Source: Coenobita brevimanus (Eukaryota > Arthropoda > Malacostraca > Decapoda > Coenobitidae). Taken from it: a stretch of DNA of 64,000 nt. The notes under the pieces were generated by a model. That model saw only the letters and a list, made by a program, of their open reading frames with translations. It did no database searches and was not told the DNA's origin. A program made the position numbers and the translations under genes. The stretch lies in contig CM064657.1 of assembly GCA_032717465.1 (NCBI GenBank), forward strand, positions 27,306,966-27,370,965. The letters run 5' to 3'. Below are positions 37,458 through 52,328 of this stretch, in pieces (the first letter of the stretch is position 1; each line of letters opens with the position of its first letter).

Positions 37458-37540
37458 GATAGACAGATAGATAAATATAGATAGATAGACAGATAGATAT
37501 AGACAGATGGATAGATAAATATAGATAGATAGATATAAAT
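37217..37540. repeat. Higher-order (AC)n array with AT-rich linkers, then (GATA)n
   Basis: AC runs at 37217-37276, about 37304-37340, 37363-37376 and 37403-37453 are separated by related linkers of the form ATAAATAATATATATATTAC. Together they make a composite unit of 40-90 bp. The array ends in degenerate GATA/GACA to about 37540. Confidence 0.92.
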
Positions 37541-37853
37541 ATATATGTATGAGGATATTTATGTTTGCATGTATCTACGCTAGAGGGATGCACACACAAC
37601 TCTCTAAACACGTATAACAGGGGGAACTTTTTTACGGCGAAATTAGATTACGCACGTTATAGCTGCTGAAGTGGCGACCCTGACGGCCAAGATTAGAACA
37701 GATTAGAAATAAGAAAGTCAATTTGGTGGAATTATGGCAGCCAATTACCGTAGAGTTCTTACTGTCCACCTGACAAGGTCAGAGGAGGGTGTTGTTACCA
37801 TTGGGGTCAACAGGTTTGCGTCCATAGAGTTGGGCGGCAGGGCAGCTGCCCGG
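37541..37853. other. No gene recognised
   Basis: Mixed-complexity DNA. GGGCAGCTGCCCGG at 37840 is a perfect short palindrome. Confidence 0.4.
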
Positions 37854-37972
37854 GCGTAGAGATTTCGTTTCCGGGCCAGAACTCAGAACGTATTCATTAC
37901 AGTGACGAAATTTCACACAGTTATGTGTCTTATAGTGCACTGGTGCCTTCTGATAGGAGGAATGCTGTCTTA
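37854..37972 (+). repeat. Interspersed repeat D, direct copy
   Basis: Partner of 36925-37045. A third fragment, CGGTCCCGGGCTAGGACTCA at 38022-38050, resembles its start, so at least two and a half copies lie within about 1.1 kb. Confidence 0.85.
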
Positions 37973-38779
37973 CCGAAGTAGTTTTTTCGAAAATAATGAA
38001 AAGTAAAAGAAAATAATTTTTCGGTCCCGGGCTAGGACTCAGAAATTAATACAGGTACAAGCTTCAGACTCTCCAGGAATATGTGCTAATATGCCTTTTG
38101 GTATTCAGAATGCCATGAGATTATATAATGTTATCAAGCTGCAAAAACGGATAAAACTGTTTTAATATATTTTTCTACTAGAAGTTTGCTACTACCGGTA
38201 TGACACGTAGGAGGCAGAAACTGTACATGATAAATAATTATATGAATATCTAACTATGTATGAAGCATCATGACTGCAAGAATTATATAATCATGAAATA
38301 TGGCTGTCTAAATGAAAACAGAGCAAGAGTCATAATTTCATCAGATCTGCTCACAACTTCATTATTACCATGGATAAGCTACTGAAATTTTTAAGTTGTA
38401 ATGTCTCTGTGTTATACAGAGTTGAGGGGGGGGGGTGAGGACCGTTATGCATTTGGTTAGGTGTGCAGGGAGGTGGGGGTATGCTTAGTCAGATGGAGGG
38501 TTGCAACAGCATACGTTGCCTATGTTTTACTTCAGCAGCCATATCATTATTAGTTACAAAACGTCGGTTGGGTGGACGGCTTGGCGGGATGGTCAGGGTA
38601 GGTGGGTGAGTTGGTAATGGGAGAAATAGGTCCATGGGAATTTATCGCTGAGGAAATAGGCCCAAGGTGGAATACCCGTAGAGGTTCAGTGGGTAAAATG
38701 GAACCCTGGGGGTCTCCTACCACAGAGGGAGTGGCCATCCTGGGTCCCAGGCAATGCAAGTATGCACGATCACAGTTTT
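37973..38779. other. Possible body of a Helitron-like element
   Basis: There is no coding similarity. It precedes a Helitron-type 3' end and carries the repeat D fragment. The 5' TC end could not be located. G-run of nine at 38427. Confidence 0.3.
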
Positions 38780-41257
<2,478 letters not shown>

Positions 41258-41268
<11 letters not shown>

Positions 41269-41291
41269 GATAGGTAGATAGATAGAGAGAT

Positions 41292-41353
<62 letters not shown>

Positions 41354-41363
41354 TATATACATA

Positions 41364-41418
<55 letters not shown>

Positions 41419-41450
41419 GACAGACAGACAGACAGATAGCTAGCCAAATA
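41258..41450 (+). repeat. 3' tail microsatellite of the retrotransposon: GATA, (TA)n, (GA)n, (GACA)n
   Basis: The element's A-rich end passes into GATAG units, (TA) 41296-41350, (GA) about 41365-41398 and (CAGA) to about 41440. Simple-repeat tails are usual for some non-LTR families. Confidence 0.9.
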
Positions 41451-41790
41451 GACAGGTAGATAGATAGATATACAGATAGGAAGACAGATAAATAAACAGA
41501 TACAAAGATGGGTACAGACAGATAGATGCAGATATGTACAGTATATGTACCAAATCCACATGCAGTCACCTCCAGCCCCTAAACAGATATATAACACCAT
41601 ATAAGCAGTTTTTTCTTTTTACACAGATAACAATTGATATACCGGTATACTCGTATCAACTTTTTCTATACATATAAAACAATAGATAGATAGATAGATA
41701 GATAAATAGACAGAGGTATTAACAGAGATAGACAGATATAGGGATAGACAGATAGACAGAGAGAGAGAAAGAGAGATAGACAGAGACTTT
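41451..41790. repeat. Degenerate GATA/CAGA repeat
   Basis: GATAGATA, CAGATAGA and GACAGAGA words predominate. The Tyr/Leu/Ser-rich minus frames over this part are artefacts. Confidence 0.8.
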
Positions 41791-42359
41791 CAAAATGTAG
41801 GTAAGCTCCTGCTTCCACATATATATTAAAGCATACAGGTAAATTCTTATTTCTATATAGGTAAAATTAAAATATGTCAGTTTGTCTACATAAATAAAAA
41901 ATACATTTTATTTCGGCCATTTTTTTTTATTTAACATCAAGCCACGTACAGGTCAACTCCTCTTCCATTTTTCTATCAGTACAGAAAACAACAGGTAACA
42001 TTTGCCGGCCAACGTACGCCTCGCCTACCTGTCCTGGCCAATTAATATTTTCACGCTCACAGAAGTTCCGCCATGATTCTTTCAAAGGCCGAATATGTTC
42101 CGCTGTAACTCGTCAATAAATGCATGGGCCTGAAGCTGACAGCCTCCTGTGCATGGAACTGAGCACGCTGATCCGACATGAGGTGACAGTAGGGAGGCGT
42201 GGGTCGTGGATATACTGTAAGTTTAATGCTGGGATTTTCAGGATTATAATTATTCACTGGATGAATCCCTTGTTCCCTTTGTGGATTAGCGGTAATAGTA
42301 ATGATACATATTTTCAGTGACGCCGAAGCTGTACCTATTGTGGTCGAGTCCGTTTCTAC
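41791..42359. other. No gene recognised; high-complexity island at 42005-42260
   Basis: Contains CCAATTAATATTTTCACG and CGCTGTAACTCGTCAATAAA in a CG-containing setting. Single copy as far as I can see within the window. Confidence 0.35.
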
Positions 42360-42700
42360 GAGTACTGTATGTATGTAACTACGTATCTACAGGTATGTAT
42401 GAAACACAATATCTCACGAATACCACATCTAATTTGGATAAAAATTGGCAAACACATTGTGTGTGGGTTCGAGAAGAAGTGGTTCTATTCTATTATGATG
42501 GAGATCGATCAAACATCAAGGTCACGAGTCATGTTCAAAGTTCAAGCCGGGGAGTTATGTGAAGAATGCCTGATCTGTACTGAATCAAACTATGCAAGTA
42601 GGTTGTCTGGGGGGATAGGAAGATGGGATTTGATTTCAGTACAGATTGATCAAAGGTCAAGCTCACAGGTCAAGGTTAAACTTCGGAAGCAGCGTCGGCG
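42360..42700 (+). repeat. Dispersed-repeat-like sequence with AGGTCA half-sites
   Basis: Two loosely related halves (42400-42550 and 42590-42690), each with a GATNGATCAAA(G/C)(G/A)TCAAG word, end in CAAGGTCACGAG and CACAGGTCAAGG. AGGTCA recurs at 42654, 42666 and 42677 region variants. I have seen comparable AGGTCA-rich repeats in invertebrate genomes, but this is not a firm family assignment. Confidence 0.4.
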
Positions 42701-42732
42701 TGCTCTCCTAACAATGTTGATATGGTTTTGTA

Positions 42733-42736
<4 letters not shown>

Positions 42737-42827
<91 letters not shown>
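42737..42827. repeat. (TA)n microsatellite at left flank of foldback element
   Basis: TA array with one TG variant near 42788. It ends exactly at the TA preceding the element terminus. Confidence 0.97.
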
Positions 42828-42830
<3 letters not shown>

Positions 42831-43401
42831 GGTGTAACGCGACGTATGACAAAAACTTACACCAATGATCTATCATGTAATTCTGAGTATATTTTGTTCT
42901 ATAAACATATGCTCTCTGCGACCCCAGTTCAGTACCCAGCATTCGGCTGTTTTGTGTAAAACCTCGTCCCTTGCATGCGCCATTGGGTGAGAGCTTCGCA
43001 GGGCGACGGAAGACGAGTATTATTAGCTTATACTGTACTATACATAAAAATCCCATATCCTATCAGTACACACGAGTTTTAAGAAGAAACTTTACGTAGT
43101 CTATTGATTCTTTAACATCAAGTCATGCATTCATGCAATTCTTTTGCACATATCGACTGTAATTAAGGATTAAATTCAAATTTTATGGCTTGCAAGGGAG
43201 TAGGGAGGGAGGACAGGCTGGTGTGTTGTTGCCAGTTATGTAACATTTGGTTTGTAGGATGTTGCTACCAGCATTATCATAACACCCACAGCTCATTCAG
43301 TGAAAGAACATTACCCTACTGAGTGACTAGCCTCACTTTAAGTCAGGAGTAATATTATTATTCATAACAATTTTTCTGCTGCAAGTAAACGTGGCACCAT
43401 T
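42828..43401 (+). repeat. Left terminal inverted repeat of the foldback element
   Basis: Pairs with 43880-44452. Landmarks are GACAAAAACTTACACCAATG, TCAGTACCCAGCATTCGGCT and AGTAAACGTGGCACCAT at the inner end. Confidence 0.93.
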
Positions 43402-43879
43402 TTTTTCATATGCTGACGTGAGAACAGTGATACAGGATTGCCAATGTAACGAGTATGTTGCTAGACCTATTTTCTTGCTTCTACTTGCGGCACTAACATC
43501 TGGCAATATGATATCTAGCTACATTCTGGATATTTTTGCCATTTTTAGGTGATATTCTAGAGATTTTATCGTATTTTCTAGCGATGTTTTGCAGTGTTTA
43601 TTATCTAGCGACATTCTAGCAAGTTTTCAGGACTAAACTAGCGAGACTGATGACAAGGACTTGGCAACCTGCGTCCAGTGTCATTTGAACGGGAACATTT
43701 GCGGGGGAGGTACATACTTCAAATACTGTTCTCCGCGTTATGTGGTTCACCGGGTTCAGCTTCACATGTCCATGAAACAGCATGCCACGTACGTACAGCA
43801 GTGAAGAATATGCAGATATCGTGTATTTTTTTACGGATTCTGCGATGATATGCTGCAGAGAGGAACACAGGTGGAGATA

Positions 43880-44760
<881 letters not shown>

Positions 44761-44815
44761 TTAATCCATTCAGTGCAATAACGCTTTGTTTGGATTTATT
44801 CAGCTTAGGGGATAT
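44761..44815 (+). mobile_element. Family A MITE-like repeat, left-end fragment
   Basis: TTAATCCATTCAGTGCAATA at 44761 followed by a TTTGGATTTATTCAGCTTAG variant of the internal motif, closer to the end than usual. Confidence 0.4.
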
Positions 44816-44888
44816 CTCTTGTTGTCCAAAGGTTTATTAAAGCTAAATTTATTCTCTCCAATTCAATATGCCTCTCCTAAGGCGTTTA

Positions 44889-44966
44889 ATATCATCATCA
44901 TCATCATCATCATCATCATTATCATCATCATCTTCATCATCATCATCATCATCATCACCATCATCC
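44889..44966. repeat. (ATC)n microsatellite
   Basis: Mostly pure ATC with two interruptions. Confidence 0.95.
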
Positions 44967-45349
44967 AGACCTACTTTCCCATACGAACGTGGGATGAGGT
45001 CTGGTGGTACTAAGACTAAACACTATATGTCATCATCACAGAGAAGTCAACGTACCATGAGCAAAATCAGGCTGACAAAGATGAGGCTGGGAAGCCTCCT
45101 AACCCCACAGCAACAGGGCCCAATAAGGCACAGGCAGCTACAGCACAATATATTCAAGGAAGCACCGCACGCACACACAAAAGACTCTACCTCATGATTG
45201 CGTGCACCAGCTTCACTGCACGCAAAAATCAACCGTGAACGAAGGCTCATCATCGGTCCTTGGAAAAAGTTGGGTGCATGCAACAACGTTCGGGTAAGCG
45301 AGACAAGGGTGGGGCACGCGAGTGAGGGCGAGCTGCATGACATCCCTCC
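44967..45349. other. No gene recognised
   Basis: High-complexity sequence; AAAGATGAGGCTGGGAAGCC and similar are not matched to a family. Confidence 0.4.
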
Positions 45350-45980
45350 CTGTCCTGCACCTACCATACCCACGCTACGCCCCGCTACTACACCATTACT
45401 ACAGTCACTCACTATCACTAGATCTCTGCCACTACCATACCCACGCTACACTCACCACTACACTATTACTACACATACCACTACCATTACTACACGCTAC
45501 CCTCCACCATTACTACACCACTACCACTATCACTACCACTACATCTACCATTATTAGTACAATTTCAGTTATTTCTCTACCACTACTACCACATGTATTA
45601 CTACCAGTACAGCTCTCTCATTACCAGCATACTTACCATTACCGATACACAACAACCACAACTCCTCCAACCTTCCCCTCCCACTACAACACCTCTACCA
45701 CTACCTACCAGCACACCAGTACCAATAGCAGCATACCTCTACCACTGGCATTACACCACACCGCTATCACTAACAGCACACCTCTGCCACTACCAGCACA
45801 ACACTATCAGCACGCCTCTGCCACTACCAGTACACTATTACCACTAGCAGCACACCTCTACCACTAGCAGCACACCTCTATCCCTAGCAGCATACCTCGA
45901 ACACTGGCAGCACTCCACTAACATTAGCAGCACACCACTACCATCGGCAGCATAACAGTACCACTAGCAGCATTTTATTC
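45350..45980 (+). repeat. CTACCA-type degenerate repeat passing into CACTAGCAGCA units
   Basis: 45400-45600 is TACCACTAC low complexity. From 45600 a unit of about 20-22 bp, near CCACTAGCAGCACACCTCTA, repeats to 45975. The Thr/Pro/His frames are artefacts. Confidence 0.85.
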
Positions 45981-46254
45981 CAGGTAAATCCAGGTGATAT
46001 TTCTATGACTAAATCAAAGTATACTGAGGATGTTAGGCACTCAAGAATATCAACCTCTATCAACCACAAGACTATGATTACCACCACCACACCCATCACC
46101 ACCACAACCATCAGTGCAATACATTACACAAATTACCACCAGACATCCCCGTATTAAAGCTCTCAATCCATCTGTAGTCCTCAGTCATCCGCCTAGTCCC
46201 TCGCCGCTCTTCACCCAGCTAATACGACTGTCAGAAGAGGCCTCCACTAGAACC
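45981..46254. other. No gene recognised
   Basis: Includes (CAC)n-like DNA at 46080-46110. Confidence 0.45.
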
Positions 46255-46645
46255 GTCGTATTCATAAATAACTTTAGTCTACCATAACCAAGTCTCCATA
46301 GCGGGTCATTATCATTAGGATTAGTTTCATTCTACCGCAATTTGAACGTTATGTTTTATTCACTCTGTGAAAATGTACGGTAGCTATGCGTGCTTAATAA
46401 GAGTGTAAATAAACGCTCTTAACCCTTTCCATCAGATGACGTCTTTTTAAATTTATCCATAACACTGAAAGATAACTGTTTCCAGCCAGACTTTCCAAAC
46501 TGGAGATGTTTCCTTTATCGCTTTACTGCTGGCGATTCTACCTAAACTCAGAATAAAATCTGTTGGACCTAACTTCAGCTAAATATAGTAATATCCCCGT
46601 ATTTAAGTGGTTAACCGAACTTTAAGAAAGATTGTGAATAGGCCC
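46255..46645. mobile_element. Family C MITE-like element split by a family A insertion
   Basis: The left end (GTATTCATAAATAACTTTAG near 46263) and the right end read on minus (GGCCTATTCACAATCTTTCT from 46645) are related inverted ends. A full family A copy (46419-46614) lies between them. The same type of end, GCATTCACAAACCTTCTTGA, is seen at 52113. Confidence 0.45.
46419..46614. mobile_element. Family A MITE-like repeat, complete copy bounded by TTAA
   Basis: Left: TTAACCCTTTCCATCAGATG at 46419. Right, read on minus from 46614: TTAACCACTTAAATACGGGG. The interior has AACTGGAGATGTTTCCTTTA. Both ends carry TTAA, giving a 196-bp unit. Confidence 0.65.
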
Positions 46646-46961
46646 CCGGAAACCAATAGCTTGACGAAGGCAGCAATCCCAGGTGTTAGGCTTAAGCCTT
46701 CGTCTAAGATACGCTGGCCTTCCGGGTATATCGGGAAGCGAGGCGGAGTGGGTGAGGAAACTCGTGGGCTGGTGGAGTAGTGAAGGTGGGCTGATGGAGA
46801 TGGGCTGGAGAGATGTTAAGACGGGCAGGTGTAGGTGGGATGATGGAGATGGTTTGGTGGTGGTGAGTTGTAGGGAGGTGGCTGGATGGTCGTGGCGGCC
46901 TGGTAATGCAAGTGATCTACTGGATGTGTTGGAGTAACACGAGGACTAAAAAAAACGAGTG
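46646..46961. other. G/T/A-rich sequence, no gene recognised
   Basis: GATGGAGATGG and GGTGGG words recur. The frame 46683-46937 is Gly/Trp/Arg-biased and unrecognised. Confidence 0.4.
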
Positions 46962-47560
46962 AACGAAGCTATCTATCTATCTATCTATATACCTAGGCTG
47001 CTTCCCCCATGGAAAGGGAGGTAGCCGAGACAGGACGACACACTCCCCATTTACTCATCCATTCAAACACAGTCAATCGCATCTTAGCCCCAAAGGGGAG
47101 AAGGAACAGATCCTCACCGCACCACACCACACATGGGTCAACTGCGCAGTGTAATCAGTGACATCCGCAGCAGGGCCCGACAGTAGAGCTGGTTTACCCC
47201 TGCCACATCATAATAGACCCATCCCCTTACTCGCACCTGACCTGGCTAGCTAATCAGACTAAATGCGGGAGAATATCCCCTCAGGGCTGCGTCATCATTT
47301 ATTCATTCACAATTCTCTCCATTTATTTCTGTCACGCACAGCCACTCTTCCTTGCTCAACAGACATCCCTCTCACATCCAGCGCTCTCTTCACACTGTCC
47401 ATCCATCCTATTCGTGGTCTCCCTCTCACATCAGATCTAGTTATCTTTTTCACCAATCGCTCATCATCCATTCTCTCCATATGCCCAAACCATCGCAACA
47501 CCCTCTGCTCAACTCTACCAGCCAAGAGACAATATTGTTGTTGCTTCAGGCTCATCTGAA
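46962..47560 (-). pseudogene. 3' end of a second non-LTR retrotransposon (antisense, truncated)
   Basis: Minus-strand frame 47555-47307 encodes RVLRWFGHMERMDDERLVKK, GRPRIGWMDSVKRALD and RDRNKW. This is the C-terminal signature W(F/Y)GH..RM...RL..K......GRPR..W.D......A.DR..W common at the end of ORF2 in several non-LTR groups. Downstream on minus (47306-46988) lies about 320 bp of presumptive 3' untranslated sequence ending with TTCCATGGGGGAAGCAGCCT and a GATA-type tail (46987-46967). The RT domain itself is missing, so this is a 5'-truncated copy. It belongs to a different family from the element at 39-41 kb. Confidence 0.75.
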
Positions 47561-48335
<775 letters not shown>

Positions 48336-48954
48336 CTTAAAAAAAAAAAAAAAAAAAAATCGTCCTCGGCGAGAAATTTCAGACAAGTGGAAAGGGTGGG
48401 TGCAACTCCGCACCAATCTCTTCACAGCTTCTTCATTCAGAGGTAGAAATTTACAAAACCCATGCACTTCCCCGGGTCCGATTTCTGACAAGCTCCTGCA
48501 CGAATCTCACAGCTCACGAGAAAGAAAAAGGGAAAGGGATAAAAGAAGAACCCAAGATAGCGCAACAAAACCCCTGGCATGCAACAATCGACAGACTCTT
48601 TCATCCTCTTCTCATCCACCGGGCCAAATTACAGACAGAGAAAGCGAGTCAGAAGGGGGTGGGGCAGGGAGGAGGAGGGGGGACTGACCGGACTGGACTG
48701 GTGGGGGGTCTTGACGAAGAGGGAGGTCAGAGGGGGGTATTATCCTCGAGTTCCATAAATCCTTGTCAATATTGAATTATTTACGAGTCGGGATTTTTAG
48801 GGCGAGAGTTGATGGCGTCGTTACAGGGGCCTCAATAATGGAGGAAGAAGGCGCAGTATGGTGATACGAGACATTTGTATGGCCGGCATAAAAGGTCACA
48901 CAATAGGCCCTGGATGGTTTGCTGGAAGAGGCTGGTTTTTCACATTGGCTTAGG
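48336..48954. other. Poly-A at 48341, then mixed DNA; no gene recognised
   Basis: A-run of about 19. Purine-rich 48520-48560 and 48640-48740. 48745-48900 is a high-complexity island (GAATTATTTACGAGTCGGG, GGGGCCTCAATAATGG). Confidence 0.4.
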
Positions 48955-49165
48955 GTGTATAAGTTGTGGTGAGGGAGGTGTGAGGGCGGTGTAGGGGGTG
49001 TGAGGGATGTTGAAGGGGTGGAGGAAAGCTGAGAGGGTGGAGCGCTGCGAAGGGGGTAGGAAGGCTCTGAGGGGGCAGGAAGGCTGTGGAAAAAGGTGAA
49101 AACTGTGGAAGACTGAGAGAGCTGTAGAGCGGGAGGGAGGGCTGTGGAGGGGAGAGGGGTTGTAC
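48955..49165 (+). repeat. G-rich degenerate repeat, GGTGTGAGGG/GGGCTGTGGAGG type
   Basis: Units of about 15-20 bp recur (GGGAGGTGTGAGGGCGGTGT, GAAAGCTGAGAGGGTGGA, GGAAGGCTGTGGA). Confidence 0.75.
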
Positions 49166-49980
49166 AAGGATAAAAATTGTAGAATGGGTATGAGGGCTGT
49201 GTTGATCGTCCTGGGAAAGAGAGTCAAGGACACAGACATGAAAAAGAATGGAGGTGACTACACCGAAGGACATATTAACATCAACGAGGTTGGAAACTTA
49301 CACCCATATATGAATAGGTCGTAAATTGAAATGATACAGTACTTTCGGCCTGAGAGGGTCCAAGTCAACGGACAGGGCCAAAACTGTTGTACAGTATATC
49401 CTCATGAAACAACATTTCTATTTTAAGTTTAATATTTTCTTTGAACAATTTACGGAACAGTGAAATCAAGTAACATTAACACAGTTATTACTACATACCT
49501 AACATCTCGGTATTATCAGGATGATATGCATGTTTGTTATTATGGTCATTTCACCTACTGGACACGGGCTCAACAGGCGTGCAACGTACCCCTATACACT
49601 ACTATACACAAAAAGTATACTGACCTATATTACTATACAATATGTCCTGCACTTATTCACTTCTGCCTTCTACCTCTTCTCGTCCACTCTGCTGCTGTGT
49701 CTGTGAGTGTGATCCCCTCGTATACGACGCAGCGATAATGAAGTGTGCAGTAACTTCCCAATAAATCAGAGGAGCAGGAAGCGAGGCGTCTCATATTACT
49801 AACACCGTGTCATTGTCAGGGGCCGTGTTATTGTGGCCTACATAATAAATGGGGCCATAATCCGGCCTGGCCTCTCGTCTGCCTGTATGACCCCCACTGT
49901 CCCTTGCCACATACTTCCCCACTCAGAGCCATTTCCACACTGCGTGCAACATTTTCTCTTCCCAGGATGATACTTGTTAC
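49166..49980. other. No gene recognised
   Basis: AT-rich, then a high-complexity island at 49780-49900 containing CATAATAAATGGGGCCATAA. Confidence 0.4.
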
Positions 49981-49984
49981 TTTA

Positions 49985-50305
49985 CAGGTAATCCTAAGCT
50001 AACCTAACCTAAACTAACTGAAAAAACTAACCTATCAAATCCAGAAGCACTAACCTATCAAATGTAGTCTAACCTAACCTAAAAGCTTAACCTAACAATC
50101 TGACCAAACGCAAACTAACCAGACCTAATCTAACCTCACCTAAAAACAATGTAATCAATATCAATCTAACCTAACCTAACTTAACCTAGCCTAGCCTAAG
50201 CAAACTTGACCTAACCTACATTAAACTAAACTAATTAGCTTAACTTTAACCTTAATTACGAAGCTTTACCTAACCTAACCTAACCTAAACTAAATTAACC
50301 AAGTG
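49985..50305 (-). repeat. CCTAA-rich interstitial telomeric-type repeat
   Basis: CCTAACCTAACCTAA variants with irregular spacers. TTAGG lies on minus, opposite in orientation to the tract at 3190-3435. Degenerate, so not an active telomere. Confidence 0.7.
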
Positions 50306-50944
50306 TAGACCTTCCATAAGCAGAAGAGACCAAATGGATTATAGTTGGGACGTGTAACCCCCGGCCACCGGGAACAATACATCGACCCGCGTCAACTGAC
50401 CACCACACATGATCGCCCTCTCTCAAAATGTCGCTCAGGGTGTCACATCGGCATTACTCCCCCAGGCCTGCCAGCCAGATCATTTCGCAAATACAAGAAA
50501 ATTACTTCAGCAGCATCGGCATTATCATCATCCTCACCAGCATTGTCGTTACCACTACCATCACCATCATGACTATTTTTTTTTTCCCCCACAAGGTTGG
50601 GTGTGAGGTAAATAATTTGCTACCTCGTCATAAATAATCAGCTTCATTTTCGCGTGCTTTTGTAATCAGCCGGAATAGACGCAGGCAGTTTCCACAAAGT
50701 CGTGGTGAATAGGGACAGCCTAGTGGTGCTCCGGCCGTCATTCAGCCTGTCATCCGTCCGTCAGCCTGATTACCCGCCTGCACGCCTGCCCGCCCCTGTG
50801 ACAGCCACCCGGGGGAGTGGAGAGAGAACGGGGGGAGAGGGGGTGATTAAGGCACTTGTGCACTCATTACACCGATCGACTCTGAGGAGGCGGCCAGACT
50901 CACTTCACCACTAAGCCATATTCTTAGCTCACGAGGCTTTCTAA
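50306..50944. other. No gene recognised; ATC-rich at 50500-50580
   Basis: GC-rich, CG-containing sequence at 50340-50480 and 50690-50900. CATCATCCTCACC low complexity between. Confidence 0.4.
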
Positions 50945-50947
50945 CAC

Positions 50948-51112
50948 CTCTTTCTGAAAGATTTATTTTGCCTATGGTATTACACCCAACTGTTCTCTTG
51001 TATGCTATTGTTATTTAGGTTTTTCTAATATCGACGTACATTACATGGATAGCATATATGCGAATGTTAACGTGTCCTGTACAGAAATGTATTGATAAAG
51101 AAGAGGTGCAAC
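50948..51112. mobile_element. Family B hairpin repeat, copy 3
   Basis: The left end AACACCTCTTTCTGAAAGAT and the right end on minus GTTGCACCTCTTCTTTATCA correspond to the ends of 16842-16995. The length (about 165 bp) is similar. Confidence 0.45.
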
Positions 51113-51562
51113 GACACAGACACTACACCCTCTACGGAGTATCATGTCAAGATCAGAAGTTAGTGTGGCGTTAAGTATCGTGGCTTCTGGTGTTATATAC
51201 CTCACTGAATGCTCAGCTACAATTCGATTACATGTAGCACACACGTACATACCATGGCTCGCGTCAATATTGGTGTGTGTCGGCCTTCAGGAACCGGTCA
51301 TTGGTTAACCACTACCAGAGGGGTCCCACTCGGTTGAGTAAAACTATAACTTGTGGTGGCGAGAACGTTAAAAAGATGCTATCGGAGTAAAGGAGTTATG
51401 CTTATTTAGCTACATACGAATTTGGCATGCAGTTTCTATTCGCCTTTGTGTTATCCAGGCGGTCTAACATTCACTCAAAACTCTTATTAGTAAGGCAAAT
51501 AGTACTGAGATCTTTACTAGCATTTCTACTGTATTCTAGAATCTAGATCACCCAAGTCATCA
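51113..51562. other. No gene recognised
   Basis: AT-rich, of mixed complexity. Confidence 0.45.
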
Positions 51563-51733
51563 TTAACCTTTCAGTACGATGACGTCCTACTTGAGCTACG
51601 TAAAACTACTCTGATGGCAGCAACAACATATTATACTGTATCAAACTCGTCACAGTCGTGAACGAGTTACTAGAGTTTACTTTTAGTCATTGCAGCCAAA
51701 ATCAGTAAGACGTCATCGTCCTGAATGGATTAA
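51563..51733. mobile_element. Family A MITE-like repeat, complete copy with clear inverted termini
   Basis: Left: TTAACCTTTCAGTACGATGA at 51563. Right on minus from 51733: TTAATCCATTCAGGACGATG. Both are followed by CGTC. TTAA borders both ends. The interior pairs weakly (TGGCAGCAACAACA against GTCATTGCAGCCAAA). This 171-bp copy best defines the family. Confidence 0.75.
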
Positions 51734-52108
51734 ACTATGTCACTATTATACTTAGCATCAACACAGAGGATGCCCGAGAGATCCAGTCAAACATTCCCTC
51801 AAAAGCTGCGACGCTGTGACAGACATGCCTCTATCCTGTGTCCGTTCTCAGTGCCATATCACCAGCACCTAACATCGTAACTAAGGGTCAACAAGTGATA
51901 CAGTTATAGTGTTATTCATAAGCTTCGATACCGTGAAATACCGTTGTAGTACTTCATATATTACCTTTATAAATAGCTCTTCTCTGAGTCATCGTCTCGT
52001 CTAGGCCATCACTAAACTACTACACGCCTATCACCATAATTCAGAATGCCTACGAGATGCAGTTAAAACATTGTTAAGTTCCGATATACTGAAGCAGATG
52101 GACTTCAA
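51734..52108. other. No gene recognised
   Basis: AT-rich sequence. Confidence 0.45.
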
Positions 52109-52328
52109 GGGCTGCATTCACAAACCTTCTTGAACCAAAGTGGTGTGTAAGAATGCTTATTTGTGCCTTTATCATCGCTCCTACAGCTATCAAACACCTC
52201 ACAATCACACTAGAGGGAGCATTAGAGGAAAAATTACCATGGACAAAATTATACCTTATATAATAATTAATTGTTATGGGGTCTAGCTATCACAGAAACT
52301 AGCTAAGATCTTTTTATGAACAGGGCCC
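52109..52328. mobile_element. Family C-like MITE
   Basis: The left GGCTGCATTCACAAACCTTC and the right end on minus GGGCCCTGTTCATAAAAAGA form imperfect inverted termini 220 bp apart. GGGCC..TTCA.AAA ends occur in short DNA elements of several invertebrates. The interior is unique. Confidence 0.5.

Noticed and set aside
42676..43056. 126-residue minus frame and its 130-residue twin at 44299-44691 as two genes
   Set aside because: Both are the same sequence read from the two inverted arms of the foldback element, extended by Tyr-Ile from (TA)n.
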